NCBI GenBank assembly: GCA_045808425.1
Contig: JBJMFM010000349.1
Location: 1-16,366, forward strand
DNA: 16,366 nucleotides
Direction of reading: 5' to 3'
Source: JAFAQB01 sp045808425
Lineage (GTDB): Archaea > Thermoproteota > Nitrososphaeria > Nitrososphaerales > Nitrososphaeraceae
Shown: positions 6,899 to 13,449 of the stretch, in pieces
Layout: each line of letters begins with the position of its first letter
Position numbering within the stretch: the first letter of the stretch is position 1
Program-made: the position numbers and the translations under genes
The notes under the pieces: model-generated
Told to the model about the DNA's origin: nothing
The model's database searches: none
Seen by the model: only the letters and a program-made list of their open reading frames with translations

Positions 6899-7180
6899 CG
6901 AACTAACTATAAACTAAGTGGTTTTTTATACTATTATTATGTTGATATGAATACCAGAAAAGAGTTATAATAGATTATTATCACTCCACAAGTGAGATTT
7001 TTAAGAATTCAAAAATTATTTTTTGATAGTATGTAATTACCGGGTTTAGATGGTGATTCATTTTTTCTCTTTTTTGCTGAACGTGTCACTTTCCTATTTC
7101 TTAAATTAAATGTCGATTGACTTTAACCATTTCTCTTAAAAATTGTCCTTCCCTCAAAAAAAGCATTTAGGCCACAGATA
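6899..7180. other. Gene-free stretch upstream of the exported repeat protein
   Basis: Very AT-rich with many short T and A runs. No open frame or RNA structure was recognised on either strand. It probably holds upstream promoter sequence for the gene starting at 6864. Confidence 0.35.
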
Positions 7181-7369
7181 AGATTACAGATCGTATTGAA
7201 GATTGAAGATAGAAATACGAATAAACTTTCTGAAGTAAGAGAGTAGTAATCTCCATTAGAGAGCGAAATCCAGCGGTTAAATGAAGCAAATTTGCATTAT
7301 ACATTTGAGCTTGATTTCATGAAATCCGAATTTGAACTCCATAACTTGAGAATAGATATCCTAGCATGA
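7181..7369 (+). pseudogene. Coiled-coil coding remnant
   Basis: One plus-strand frame reads KIEDRNTNKLSEVRE, two adjacent stops, then ESEIQRLNEANLHYTFELDF and a short tail ending at TGA (7367-7369). The heptad-like spacing of Leu/Ile and the Glu/Lys/Asn content suggest a coiled coil. No start codon or domain is present. It could be the C-terminal debris of one of the long HTH/coiled-coil proteins of this lineage, but this is a guess. Confidence 0.3.
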
Positions 7370-7419
7370 TAACGACTCTAAAGCCTATGTTATAATAGAA
7401 TACAAAAAGGATATGAGTT

Positions 7420-7641
7420 TCTCAGTTATTATTATTATTTGACGCTGATCCTCATAATTGGGGTGGAGCTATCTGTTGACTTGTGGTAATGCTAGGACAA
7501 TTGCCATTAGCATCCGGTGCTGAACCATTAGCACATGTTGTTTGCGATATTTATGGTGGTAGAGCGTTTGAAGATAATGGTTTTTCATTCGGTTTATTAG
7601 CTAGACATCTTTTATCTATAAGAGAATTGAAGAGGCATTAA
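7420..7641 (+). pseudogene. Unrecognised reading frame with one internal stop
   Basis: A single plus-strand frame reads DADPHNWGGAIC, TGA (7477-7479), LVV, then from ATG at 7489 MLGQLPLASGAEPLAHVVCD followed by IYGGRAFEDNGFSFGLLARH and LLSIRELKRH, ending at TAA 7639-7641. The part after 7489 would be a 50-residue protein. Amino-acid use looks like that of a real globular protein, unlike the surrounding spacer, and the sequence before the TGA (NWGGAIC) fits the same protein. I do not recognise the family. Either it is a decayed gene or a short gene starting at 7489. Confidence 0.4.
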
Positions 7642-7695
7642 TAACAACAAAATATGCTCTGCCAAGAAAAACGACAAGAAAAGCAAAGGAGGTCG

Positions 7696-8151
7696 CTAGT
7701 AAGAGTGGTATTCTACTTTGTGCAATTTTAATTCTTTGTGGTTTGCAAACAGTCTCAGACATTTTTCGCATTTCCGTCTATGATTTGTCCTTGCTCTTTG
7801 TTCATCATATATAGTAGGGTAACTAGATTGTCCACTCTCGTGTTCGTTTGCTACTTGCGTAGGTTCTATAATTTGGAATTCGGTTGTAGTATTTAACACA
7901 TTACTTGTTTGTAACTGGTCAAGTTGATTGTATACCTGTAAGAAATGCATACCCTTCTCTGTAATTGTATAAAGCCGATCTTCTTTCTGATATTCTATTA
8001 AACCTTTTTCCAATAGAGACGACAAAAATTGTTTTAACTGTGCATAGGTTAGATATGCTTTAAACATTATTATTGTTTGAGTTGCTCTATTAGTATTGAC
8101 TATAGCTTCTAGAATCAAAGCCGCTATTTCTTCTTTACTTCTATGTTTCAA
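7696..8151 (-). CDS. Winged-helix (HTH_45-like) regulator fused to a C2H2 zinc finger
   Basis: 151 residues from TTG at 8151; an in-frame stop lies five codons upstream, so no earlier start exists. Residues 5-75 form a winged helix of the archaeal HTH_45 type: EEIAALILEAI, FKAYLTYAQLKQFLSSLLEK, then the wing GLIEYQKEDRLYTITEKG and helix MHFLQVYNQLDQL. A polar linker (80-120) follows. Residues 126-150 are a classic C2H2 finger, C128-x2-C131-x12-H144-x4-H149, with a hydrophobic residue at the expected core position (F135). Inference: a DNA-binding regulator with two nucleic-acid or protein-binding modules. It stands alone with its own TATA box and has no clear target gene. A weak AGAGGT lies about ten bases before the start. 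Confidence 0.8.
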   Translation of the reverse strand: MKHRSKEEIAALILEAIVNTNRATQTIIMFKAYLTYAQLKQFLSSLLEKGLIEYQKEDRLYTITEKGMHFLQVYNQLDQLQTSNVLNTTTEFQIIEPTQVANEHESGQSSYPTIYDEQRARTNHRRKCEKCLRLFANHKELKLHKVEYHSY

Positions 8152-8170
8152 ATCATTATACCTCTAAATG

Positions 8171-8180
8171 AATATACTAT
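8171..8180 (-). promoter_or_regulatory. TATA-like box of the wHTH/zinc-finger gene
   Basis: On the minus strand ATAGTATATT is centred about 25 bases before the TTG at 8151. The spacing supports that TTG as the real start of a nearly leaderless mRNA. Confidence 0.42.
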
Positions 8181-8387
8181 AATTAATAGAAGAATATACA
8201 GGTTAATAATAGTAACTGATAGACAGTGTATATTATTATTAATTAGTGATAGCAGTGAGCCTAAGGAAGCATTTGCGAGTCAATAATATGAATAAATATC
8301 TATAAAATCTATTCAGATCGTAAAATGTCATAATTGCTGCCAGATATTGGCCTCTTGTAGCATATCTTGATGAGGAGGTGGATTTTT

Positions 8388-8608
8388 CTAATATATCAAA
8401 TAATCAACTATTTGAGTTTGGATTAAGTTACGAATATCTTGATATCTCAGTAAATCATCAGGATTGTTATCTACTTTAAGATATTCCATGTATTTTTGAA
8501 GAGCAAAAGTAGATGCTGCTTTGGTTACAGGAGATTTTAAACCTTCTATAAAAATATACAGTAAGGAATGCCTGATAATGTTGGTTCAGATACCTTATTT
8601 CTAAACAT
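8388..8608 (-). pseudogene. N-terminal fragment of a second tyrosine recombinase
   Basis: From ATG at 8608 the frame reads MFRNKVSEPTLSGIPYCIF, then shifts by one base to IEGLKSPVTKAASTFALQKY, MEYLKVDNNPDDLLRYQDIR and NLIQTQIVDYLIY, ending at TAG 8388-8390. The SPVTK..ST..LQKYM.YLK pattern followed by a QIVDYL helix is the core-binding (SAM-like) N-terminal domain of thaumarchaeal XerA-like integrases. No catalytic domain follows. It belongs to a different integrase subfamily from the remnant at 3806-4336. Two breaks in 220 bases mark it as dead. Confidence 0.6.
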
Positions 8609-9246
8609 TAGATTCCCCTAAATGACATATGCAGATGTATAATAATGGTATATAGCTCAGTCAAAGAAATCACATCATGTCAGCATGTCAACAATAAACA
8701 CAATTCCAAATACTGCGATTACAATTAAGATTTTTTTTAATTCAGTCGTCTTGGATCAAATCTCCAAATTCTTTATGCTTCTCTCAAACTGTTTAAATGA
8801 ACAACTGTTATATATTAATTAATTGTTTATCGAATTTAATAATATATTAAATCAGTACTTTGTTTTTTCTATAATGCGGCTAGACCATAGCCGGCATTTT
8901 ATCTAGTTCAAAGATTTCAAGTTTAATATCCATTTTATTATTACTTTTATTAATATAAAATTTACTGATATGAGACTTCTTGTTCTTCCTTTGTTCTTCC
9001 CCTGCTCCTCCTTCCTCGTTAAGGTAATAGTCCAAACACAACAAGTCCTTTCATGACTTCAGGATTGCAGATTACAGAAAAATAATTACTTGCTTAAGAA
9101 TCCAAATGATGATAGATACTAAAATGATAACCAATACTAATAAAAATACTCCTTTTGACATCATTTCACAGATGCAACGATATCATCATTTCTTTTGTCG
9201 CTCTTCAATTACTTGCTGTAAATATTCTTTGATATTTCCAGCACCA
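8609..9246. other. Long gene-poor stretch with small coding scraps
   Basis: No full gene is seen. Two scraps on the minus strand are worth recording. At 8933-8880 a 17-residue frame reads MDIKLEIFELDKMPAMV, which resembles the start of GyrI-like effector-binding proteins. At 9246-9186 a startless frame ends GAGNIKEYLQQVIEERQKK, just downstream of the receiver gene and out of its frame. Neither can be called a gene. The rest is AT-rich spacer. Confidence 0.3.
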
Positions 9247-9605
9247 CTAATCTAACTCTACACTAAGTCTTTTAGCCAAATATTCTATTGTAACTGGCTT
9301 TTTAATAAAACATCCAATACTTCTTGCTTTAGGATATACTTCCCTTAGAGCTTCAATATTTACTTCTGCTGAAGATATAAAACATACTCTAACGTTGACA
9401 TCTAATTCCAATAGCTTTTCACATAATTCAAATCCATTCATATAGGGCATACAAATATCAGTTAGCAGTAGATCATAAAAAAATTTGGTTTGAATTCTCT
9501 TACTGCTACTGCAGGATTATCGTATGAGTATATTTCAAACCGTCTTCTCTTATTATCATGATAAAATAGCCTTCTAGACCTACAACCAAAAGTTAATGAT
9601 GGTCT
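9247..9605 (-). pseudogene. Broken receiver-domain response regulator, copy 1
   Basis: The C-terminal part is clear from 9450 to 9247: MPYMNGFELCEKLLELDVNV, then RVCFISSAEVNIEALREVYP, then CFIKKPVTIEYLAKRL. It holds the receiver Ser (FISS) and conserved Lys (KKP). The preceding part is in another frame: YHDNKRRRFEIYSYDNPAVA, VREFKPNFF, then a run of seven T residues (9477-9483 as A on the plus strand) where one base is missing or two are extra. Only with that correction does DLLLTDICMPYMNG, with the phosphoacceptor Asp, follow. Near 9570 a +1 and a -1 change relative to the copy at 15252 cancel out. The N-terminal DD acidic pocket is gone. Closest relative in the window is the receiver at 15252-15714. 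Confidence 0.7.
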
Positions 9606-9789
9606 AGAAATTCAAATTTAAACTATACTAAACTATGCAGAACCTCATTGAAAAACCCTAATTGTTATCAGTCTACATTCCAGAATAATAGGAAATCTTT
9701 GGTTAACAGATAGTCTATCGAAAATGAATTAAATTGACCTGTTAATTTTATTATCTAGCAAGTATGAGTTATCCAGAGTGAATTGATAA

Positions 9790-10200
9790 TTGCCAACAAT
9801 AGTTCATTTTGAAATACCTGTAGATGATATCGAAAGAGCAAAGAAATTCTACACTGATTTGTTTGAATGGAAAATGGAAAAATTGCCTGGTACTGATGAT
9901 AGACAATTAACATCAGCAGCAACAGGTCAACCAATTGAATATTGGACGGTGACAACAATAGATGACAAAGGAAACAAAGCATTAGGTGGCGGAATGATGA
10001 AAAGACAAATGCCAGAGCATCATGTGACTAATTATATAGGCGTAAAATCAATAGAAGAATACGCATCTAAAGTGGAGAAGCTCGGAGGTAAAGTGCTTGC
10101 TCCTAAACACACAGTACCGGGGATGGGATACTTTGCGCTTTGCCATGATACAGAAAACAATGTATTCGCTATATGGGAGTCTAATGAAGGTGCCAAGTAA
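9790..10200 (+). CDS. VOC-family (glyoxalase/bleomycin-resistance fold) protein
   Basis: 136 residues from TTG at 9790; a TAA precedes it directly in frame, so this is the only possible start for the full domain. PTIVHFEIPVDDIERAKKFY at residues 2-21 is the first beta-alpha-beta unit with a likely metal ligand H6. The second half begins at about residue 75 (HHVTNYIGVKSIEEYASKVE) and ends with KHTVPGMGYFALCHDTENNV and FAIWE, whose Glu is the usual last metal ligand position. The length and the VPGMGYFA...D.ENN.F..WE ending fit single-domain VOC proteins of the CFP-30/glyoxalase-like type. The substrate is not visible. The gene is isolated, flanked by a broken receiver gene and a convergent P-II-like gene. 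A T-rich run at 10216-10225 may end transcription. Confidence 0.8.
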   Translation: MPTIVHFEIPVDDIERAKKFYTDLFEWKMEKLPGTDDRQLTSAATGQPIEYWTVTTIDDKGNKALGGGMMKRQMPEHHVTNYIGVKSIEEYASKVEKLGGKVLAPKHTVPGMGYFALCHDTENNVFAIWESNEGAK

Positions 10201-10523
10201 ATGAGCACACATTAACCTCTTTTTTTGAAAGTAGTAAAGATAAAATTAATTGATAACTAGTAGTTAACTGAACTGACTTTCTGAACGATAAACCCTCCAC
10301 TTTTGTTAACCAGCAGTGATTAGCATAGTACTTTCCTTATATATCACAATTATTTTACAAACTATTCCCTAAAGGGAAGCAAATGGTATTATTGCAGCAA
10401 CAACAAAAGCAATAATAATAGTAGTCTTCAATCTATGGGTCTGCATAATTATTGAAAGATATATACAGGAGTGGCTTAGGAAATCAATCTTCTTGCGTGT
10501 GCTCCATAACACCGTATATTATT
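10201..10523. other. Intergenic stretch between convergent genes
   Basis: No gene was seen. It contains a run of seven T residues shortly after the VOC gene, a possible archaeal termination signal, and a short inverted repeat TTCCCT-AA-AGGGAA at 10365-10378 of unknown role. A ten-codon frame at 10383 (ATG to TAA, Gln-rich) is too short to call. Confidence 0.35.
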
Positions 10524-10898
10524 TTAGAGCATTACAAGATCATCTACTTGTGAAATCATTACAACCGCCTTATCCCCACCAAGAGATTTCTTCATTCTTT
10601 GTACAACCTCATCTACATTATCAGAGTTTACTACAGTAGCCACAATTTTCCTTGTAGTGTATGCAAGCTCAAATGTACCACTTCCCCTACCTGAAGCAAC
10701 TCTTTCCTTCTTCTCTTTTGTTGCCCTTTTTACGTCATATATGGTAGCATCAAGACCCATTTCTTTAAGTGAGGAAATCATCTGATCAAGGCTTTCGGGC
10801 TTTACAATGACTGCAAGTCTCTTCATATTTTTCGATTTCTTGCTTGGCTTTTCAGAATAATCCACTTCGAATGGTAACGTAATTTTTTCTCGTGACAT
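10524..10898 (-). CDS. P-II-like (GlnB superfamily) signalling protein
   Basis: 124 residues. Residues 1-24 are a charged, lysine-rich N-terminal extension. MKRLAVIVKPESLDQMISSL at 25-44 is the first strand and helix of a P-II fold, GLDATIYDVKRA the second strand, and about 58-82 (TKEKKERVASGRGSGTFELA) a T-loop-like segment. KIVATVVNSDNVDEVVQRMK, then GGDKAVVMISQVDDLVML, completes the second beta-alpha-beta. P-II proteins report nitrogen or energy state by binding ATP/ADP and 2-oxoglutarate, and ammonia oxidisers of this group carry several paralogues. Here the usual G.GKIFV and RTGE motifs that bind the nucleotide are altered or absent, so ligand binding is uncertain. No amt transporter gene lies beside it. 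The ATG is supported by a TATA-like box 25 bases upstream. Confidence 0.78.
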   Translation of the reverse strand: MSREKITLPFEVDYSEKPSKKSKNMKRLAVIVKPESLDQMISSLKEMGLDATIYDVKRATKEKKERVASGRGSGTFELAYTTRKIVATVVNSDNVDEVVQRMKKSLGGDKAVVMISQVDDLVML

Positions 10899-10918
10899 GG
10901 TATAATTAATAATAGAAT

Positions 10919-10926
10919 TGTTATAG
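10919..10926 (-). promoter_or_regulatory. TATA-like box of the P-II-like gene
   Basis: On the minus strand CTATAACA is centred about 25 bases before the ATG at 10898. This fits a leaderless transcript beginning at the start codon. Confidence 0.4.
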
Positions 10927-11045
10927 AAAAGGATTATGGCGTGTAGAAAAGTACGGTTAAATGATAATTTTCAATTGGATATATATATACTGTAAAGGAG
11001 ATGTTTTCAAAAAAATTGGTAAATGAGTGCTGTTTTAATACACAC

Positions 11046-11381
11046 TCAAAATACTTGACTGTAGCAGTCCGTTACTTCAGCTTGTGTGAGATCACCATCT
11101 GCTGCAGCGCCAGACTGACACTTTGATAAACTCTTCAAATCCTTTGCAGAGATACCACTAGTGTCACCTGTGGTGCCGCCCGAATCGCCAGCATTAGTGC
11201 TCTTCGATTTTGGAGAGTCGTCACGTAATACTGCTGGGAGGCTAGACTTGTCTTCATCCGTTGAACTCGTACCACTTGCTTTTTTCGCAAATGCAGAGCC
11301 AACAAAGCCGCCACTTACGACTATAAGCGATGAGGCTATGGCAATGGTAAACAGAGCCGCCGTTGTTCTCTTAGTAAACAT
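11046..11381 (-). CDS. Small exported protein with C-terminal acidic/Cys motif
   Basis: 111 residues from ATG at 11381 (MFTKRTTAALFT). An ATG two codons earlier at 11387 is also in frame, but a TATA-like TTAAAAACAT (11401-11410) is centred 24-25 bases from 11381, which favours the later one. Residues 1-33 form a signal peptide with cleavage after SAFA. The middle is Ser/Thr/Gly/Asp-rich and probably disordered. The end, ISAKDLKSLSKCQSGAAADG then DLTQAEVTDCYSQVF, carries two cysteines 19 residues apart and resembles a recurring C-terminal motif of small exported thaumarchaeal proteins. Function unknown; likely at the cell surface. Confidence 0.72.
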   Translation of the reverse strand: MFTKRTTAALFTIAIASSLIVVSGGFVGSAFAKKASGTSSTDEDKSSLPAVLRDDSPKSKSTNAGDSGGTTGDTSGISAKDLKSLSKCQSGAAADGDLTQAEVTDCYSQVF

Positions 11382-11400
11382 TACCATCGATTATAATGCT

Positions 11401-11410
11401 ATGTTTTTAA
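11401..11410 (-). promoter_or_regulatory. TATA-like box that decides the start of the small exported protein
   Basis: On the minus strand TTAAAAACAT lies 24-25 bases before ATG 11381 but only about 18 before ATG 11387. A second AT-rich block, ATTATAATC at 11389-11397, is too close to either start to be the box. Confidence 0.38.
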
Positions 11411-11523
11411 GAAATATGATAGTAAATAGGCTATATTAACTACCTAACACACTTATCGAGTATACTTATGTTAAGAAGTAACTATTCAATGACAAATAAT
11501 AATCAAATTAGTTGTTATATGCA

Positions 11524-11530
11524 TATAAAA
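11524..11530 (+). promoter_or_regulatory. TATA box of the small exported protein gene at 11547
   Basis: TATAAAA is centred at 11527, 26 bases before a GTG at 11553 and 20 before the TTG at 11547. On spacing alone the GTG is the better start. Confidence 0.42.
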
Positions 11531-11546
11531 AAGTAATAATAATGTC

Positions 11547-11765
11547 TTGTTCGTGTTTTTATTTTCAGTAATCTTACTAAGCCTACTTTCATTATCTTTA
11601 TCCGAAATAATGATAAATGTACAAGCATATTCTGGTTCTACGTCTGGTAATAACAGCAGTGGAAACGAGACTCGCGTTACACAAATGGGGATTTGTGTAG
11701 TAGGTGTAGGGGGTCCTTGTAATGGCGGTAGTGATTTTGATGGTATAGATCATAATCCCAGATAG
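11547..11765 (+). CDS. Small exported protein, 70-72 residues
   Basis: No family is recognised. From TTG at 11547 (or GTG at 11553, two codons later) a strongly hydrophobic segment, FVFLFSVILLSLLSLSLS, leads to EIMINVQA and a probable cleavage before YSGSTSG. The mature part is short and Ser/Asn/Gly-rich, then MGICVVGVGGPCNGGSDFDG followed by IDHNPR and the stop. The two cysteines are eight residues apart and the DFDGIDHN tail looks like an acidic, possibly metal-binding loop. It is divergently placed to the exported protein at 11046-11381, about 165 bases apart, so the pair may share control. It may also be a released peptide. Confidence 0.55.
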   Translation: MFVFLFSVILLSLLSLSLSEIMINVQAYSGSTSGNNSSGNETRVTQMGICVVGVGGPCNGGSDFDGIDHNPR

Positions 11766-11932
11766 TGTATATTGTCAAATGACTTCACTTATAATTGCAA
11801 TTTTGGGTTCTGAATCCTCGGTGGTGTTAACTACGTGTCTAAAAATGAGTGATGAAAAATGCATATCTACTTCCTTTAATGCGTGTTAAAGTCTGCATAA
11901 AAAACAAAGAGAAAGATGCGATAACATGTTTT

Positions 11933-12586
11933 CTACTTTCTTACAAGAACATCTTGTATAATAGTGCCGTATATTGGCGTGTTACCAAAATGATTCATTG
12001 TCTTTGCTGGGTCTACCCAAATGCTTATTACGTTATCATCTAATGTCCTAATACTTAGAGGTACGTCATTAACCTGCCCTTCCTTCATGGTTATAGTGGC
12101 AGTTCCATTGTATACAACAGTTTTTTCATTTGGCATAGACATACCTATCAAAATAAAGTTAGATATCTGATGTTTATGTAAAGCACTTCCATTTAGCATT
12201 ACCATATTAAATACTGCATTAAACGTTGCAGTCGGAAGATTCTTTAACAAACTTGACATTGTGTTGGAAGTCATGTTTGTTAAACTACCTCTCCATATAC
12301 CAGAAACAAGCCATGCCGGTTTTCCATCCTTATCATTTTGTAAGCTTGCAATGGTTCCTCTCGCATATAGTCCTGGTTGGATGATGTCGTTTTGAGCAGG
12401 GATTCCGCCATGCTGTTGTTGTACTGAATATGATGATGAGGGTGGCGGTGGAGACAACATCATCGTCATACCACTGCTACTACCAATACTTGTAGTTGCA
12501 GATAATGGCGAAGCAAATATAATTACTATTCCTAATGTTAACGCTATAGCCATTCCTAAGGTTAAGAAAGTCTTCTTAGAATTCAT
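11933..12586 (-). CDS. Exported thaumarchaeal protein of unknown function
   Basis: 217 residues from ATG at 12586. Residues 1-31 form a signal peptide (MNSKKTFLTLGMAIALTLGI, cleavage after PLSA). A Ser/Pro/Gln-rich linker runs to about residue 60. The rest is a compact beta-rich domain: IIQPGLYARGTIASLQND, then WLVSGIWRGSL, TATFNAVFNMVMLNGSALHK, HQISNFILIGMSMPNEKTVV, YNGTATITMKEGQVNDVPLS, and a C-terminal TPIYGTIIQDVLVRK. This domain recurs in exported proteins of Nitrososphaerales to my recollection, but has no known activity. Two His (HKH, residues ~137-139) and a WVDP loop could bind a metal. A TATA-like box precedes the start, and an inverted repeat lies farther upstream. Confidence 0.75.
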   Translation of the reverse strand: MNSKKTFLTLGMAIALTLGIVIIFASPLSATTSIGSSSGMTMMLSPPPPSSSYSVQQQHGGIPAQNDIIQPGLYARGTIASLQNDKDGKPAWLVSGIWRGSLTNMTSNTMSSLLKNLPTATFNAVFNMVMLNGSALHKHQISNFILIGMSMPNEKTVVYNGTATITMKEGQVNDVPLSIRTLDDNVISIWVDPAKTMNHFGNTPIYGTIIQDVLVRK

Positions 12587-12611
12587 TGTAAAAAGCTCAA
12601 GAGTAAGGTCT

Positions 12612-12619
12612 CATATAAG
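12612..12619 (-). promoter_or_regulatory. TATA-like box of the 217-residue exported protein gene
   Basis: On the minus strand CTTATATG is centred about 30 bases before the ATG at 12586. Confidence 0.38.
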
Positions 12620-12649
12620 CCCTTGTGATTGCTTCAAATGCAACACTAA

Positions 12650-12662
12650 GATCATTATGATC
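12650..12662. promoter_or_regulatory. Perfect short inverted repeat upstream of exported protein gene
   Basis: GATCAT-T-ATGATC is a perfect palindrome around one base. It lies 64-76 bases before the start at 12586 and about 30 bases upstream of the TATA-like box, a position suitable for an activator or operator site. At 13 bases, chance cannot be excluded. Confidence 0.25.
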
Positions 12663-12729
12663 TAAAGAAAGACAAGACTGCTCGAAATTGATGATATAAT
12701 AGATACGCAGTGAAGAAAGACAGTACCTG

Positions 12730-13203
12730 TCAAAAAGCTCGTTTGTTTGTTATCATGTTAATATTCTCTTTGCTGACTTCCTGTACTTTAATATTGAGAT
12801 GCTTGTCACCGTCTAAGATAACAGCTATTTCTTTAGATTCTTTATAACCACGTTCAGCTACAAACCTAACAGCATCATCAACCACAGTAGCATTAGTAAG
12901 CAACTCTAGCTTCATAGAATAGCATTCCTTCGCTAACGATAATGCTTGTATCTTTTCTCTTTTATCTTCTGTATTCTGTTCTGTACTCCATGCTTACCTT
13001 GTAACTGCCTCTAACCCTATCATACATTTTTCATATTCTTCTGGCAGCCTTCCATCGATGTACCTTTCGATACTGGTTTTGGTTTCATTTCTCAAATATG
13101 ATATATCTCTATTTACCGTGACTAATCCAACTTGCAATATTTGCGATATCTCCCTCCGGCTGTATCCTTTGCTGCAGAGCTCTTGTACTTTATCTGTCTC
13201 CAT
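12730..13203 (-). pseudogene. HTH regulator-like gene split by one in-frame TAA
   Basis: One frame of 158 codons from ATG at 13203 to TAA at 12730 is broken only by TAA at 12994-12996. Before it: METDKVQELCSKGYSRREIS, QILQVGLVTVNRDISYLRNE, and RYIDGRLPEEYEKCMIGLEA. After it: AWSTEQNTEDKREKIQALSL, AKECYSMKLELLTNATVVDD, AVRFVAERGYKESKEIAVIL. The N-terminal HTH, the LPEEY.KC.GL motif, the W..... D.R.K.QALSL helix and the NATVV.DAVRFV end match, in order, a family common in thaumarchaeota that is about 150-200 residues long. The two halves would also be called as separate ORFs. Either it is a recent nonsense mutation, an assembly error or a read-through. A further frameshift may have removed residues before 13203, since MKRPIKDS in another frame resembles the usual N terminus. 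Confidence 0.72.
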
Positions 13204-13418
13204 TGTACCTGTGGGTGCTATTCTTGATGCAGTTGTTCCATTTTCTGTGGCTGTCTTTAATGGGGCGTTTCATGCTTAACAGAATGATAGGATACTTCTA
13301 TGCATTTTCACTATCTATATTGGAGCTAACTATATCACTGCTCAGATGCGTGTTCTTCTATATTAGTTGTTCTGCCTCGTATTCTTTTTCTTAATTTAGA
13401 TTCGTTTAGCAAAAACAC

Positions 13419-13426
13419 AAATATTT
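13419..13426 (+). promoter_or_regulatory. TATA-like box of the formate dehydrogenase-type gene
   Basis: AAATATTT is centred about 28 bases before the TTG at 13450 and supports that start. Confidence 0.38.
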
Positions 13427-13449
13427 CACCATTACATTCTATTGTAGAT

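Noticed and set aside
10365..10378. Short inverted repeat TTCCCT-AA-AGGGAA as a terminator or operator.
   Set aside because: The stem is only six pairs around two bases, too tight for a hairpin, not followed by T residues and not near a start codon; kept only as a note in the intergenic entry.
13058..13394. Two plus-strand frames of 73 and 63 residues, one with a hydrophobic stretch.
   Set aside because: The first is antisense of the split HTH regulator. The second is in the promoter region of the dehydrogenase gene and has no start context or recognisable protein.
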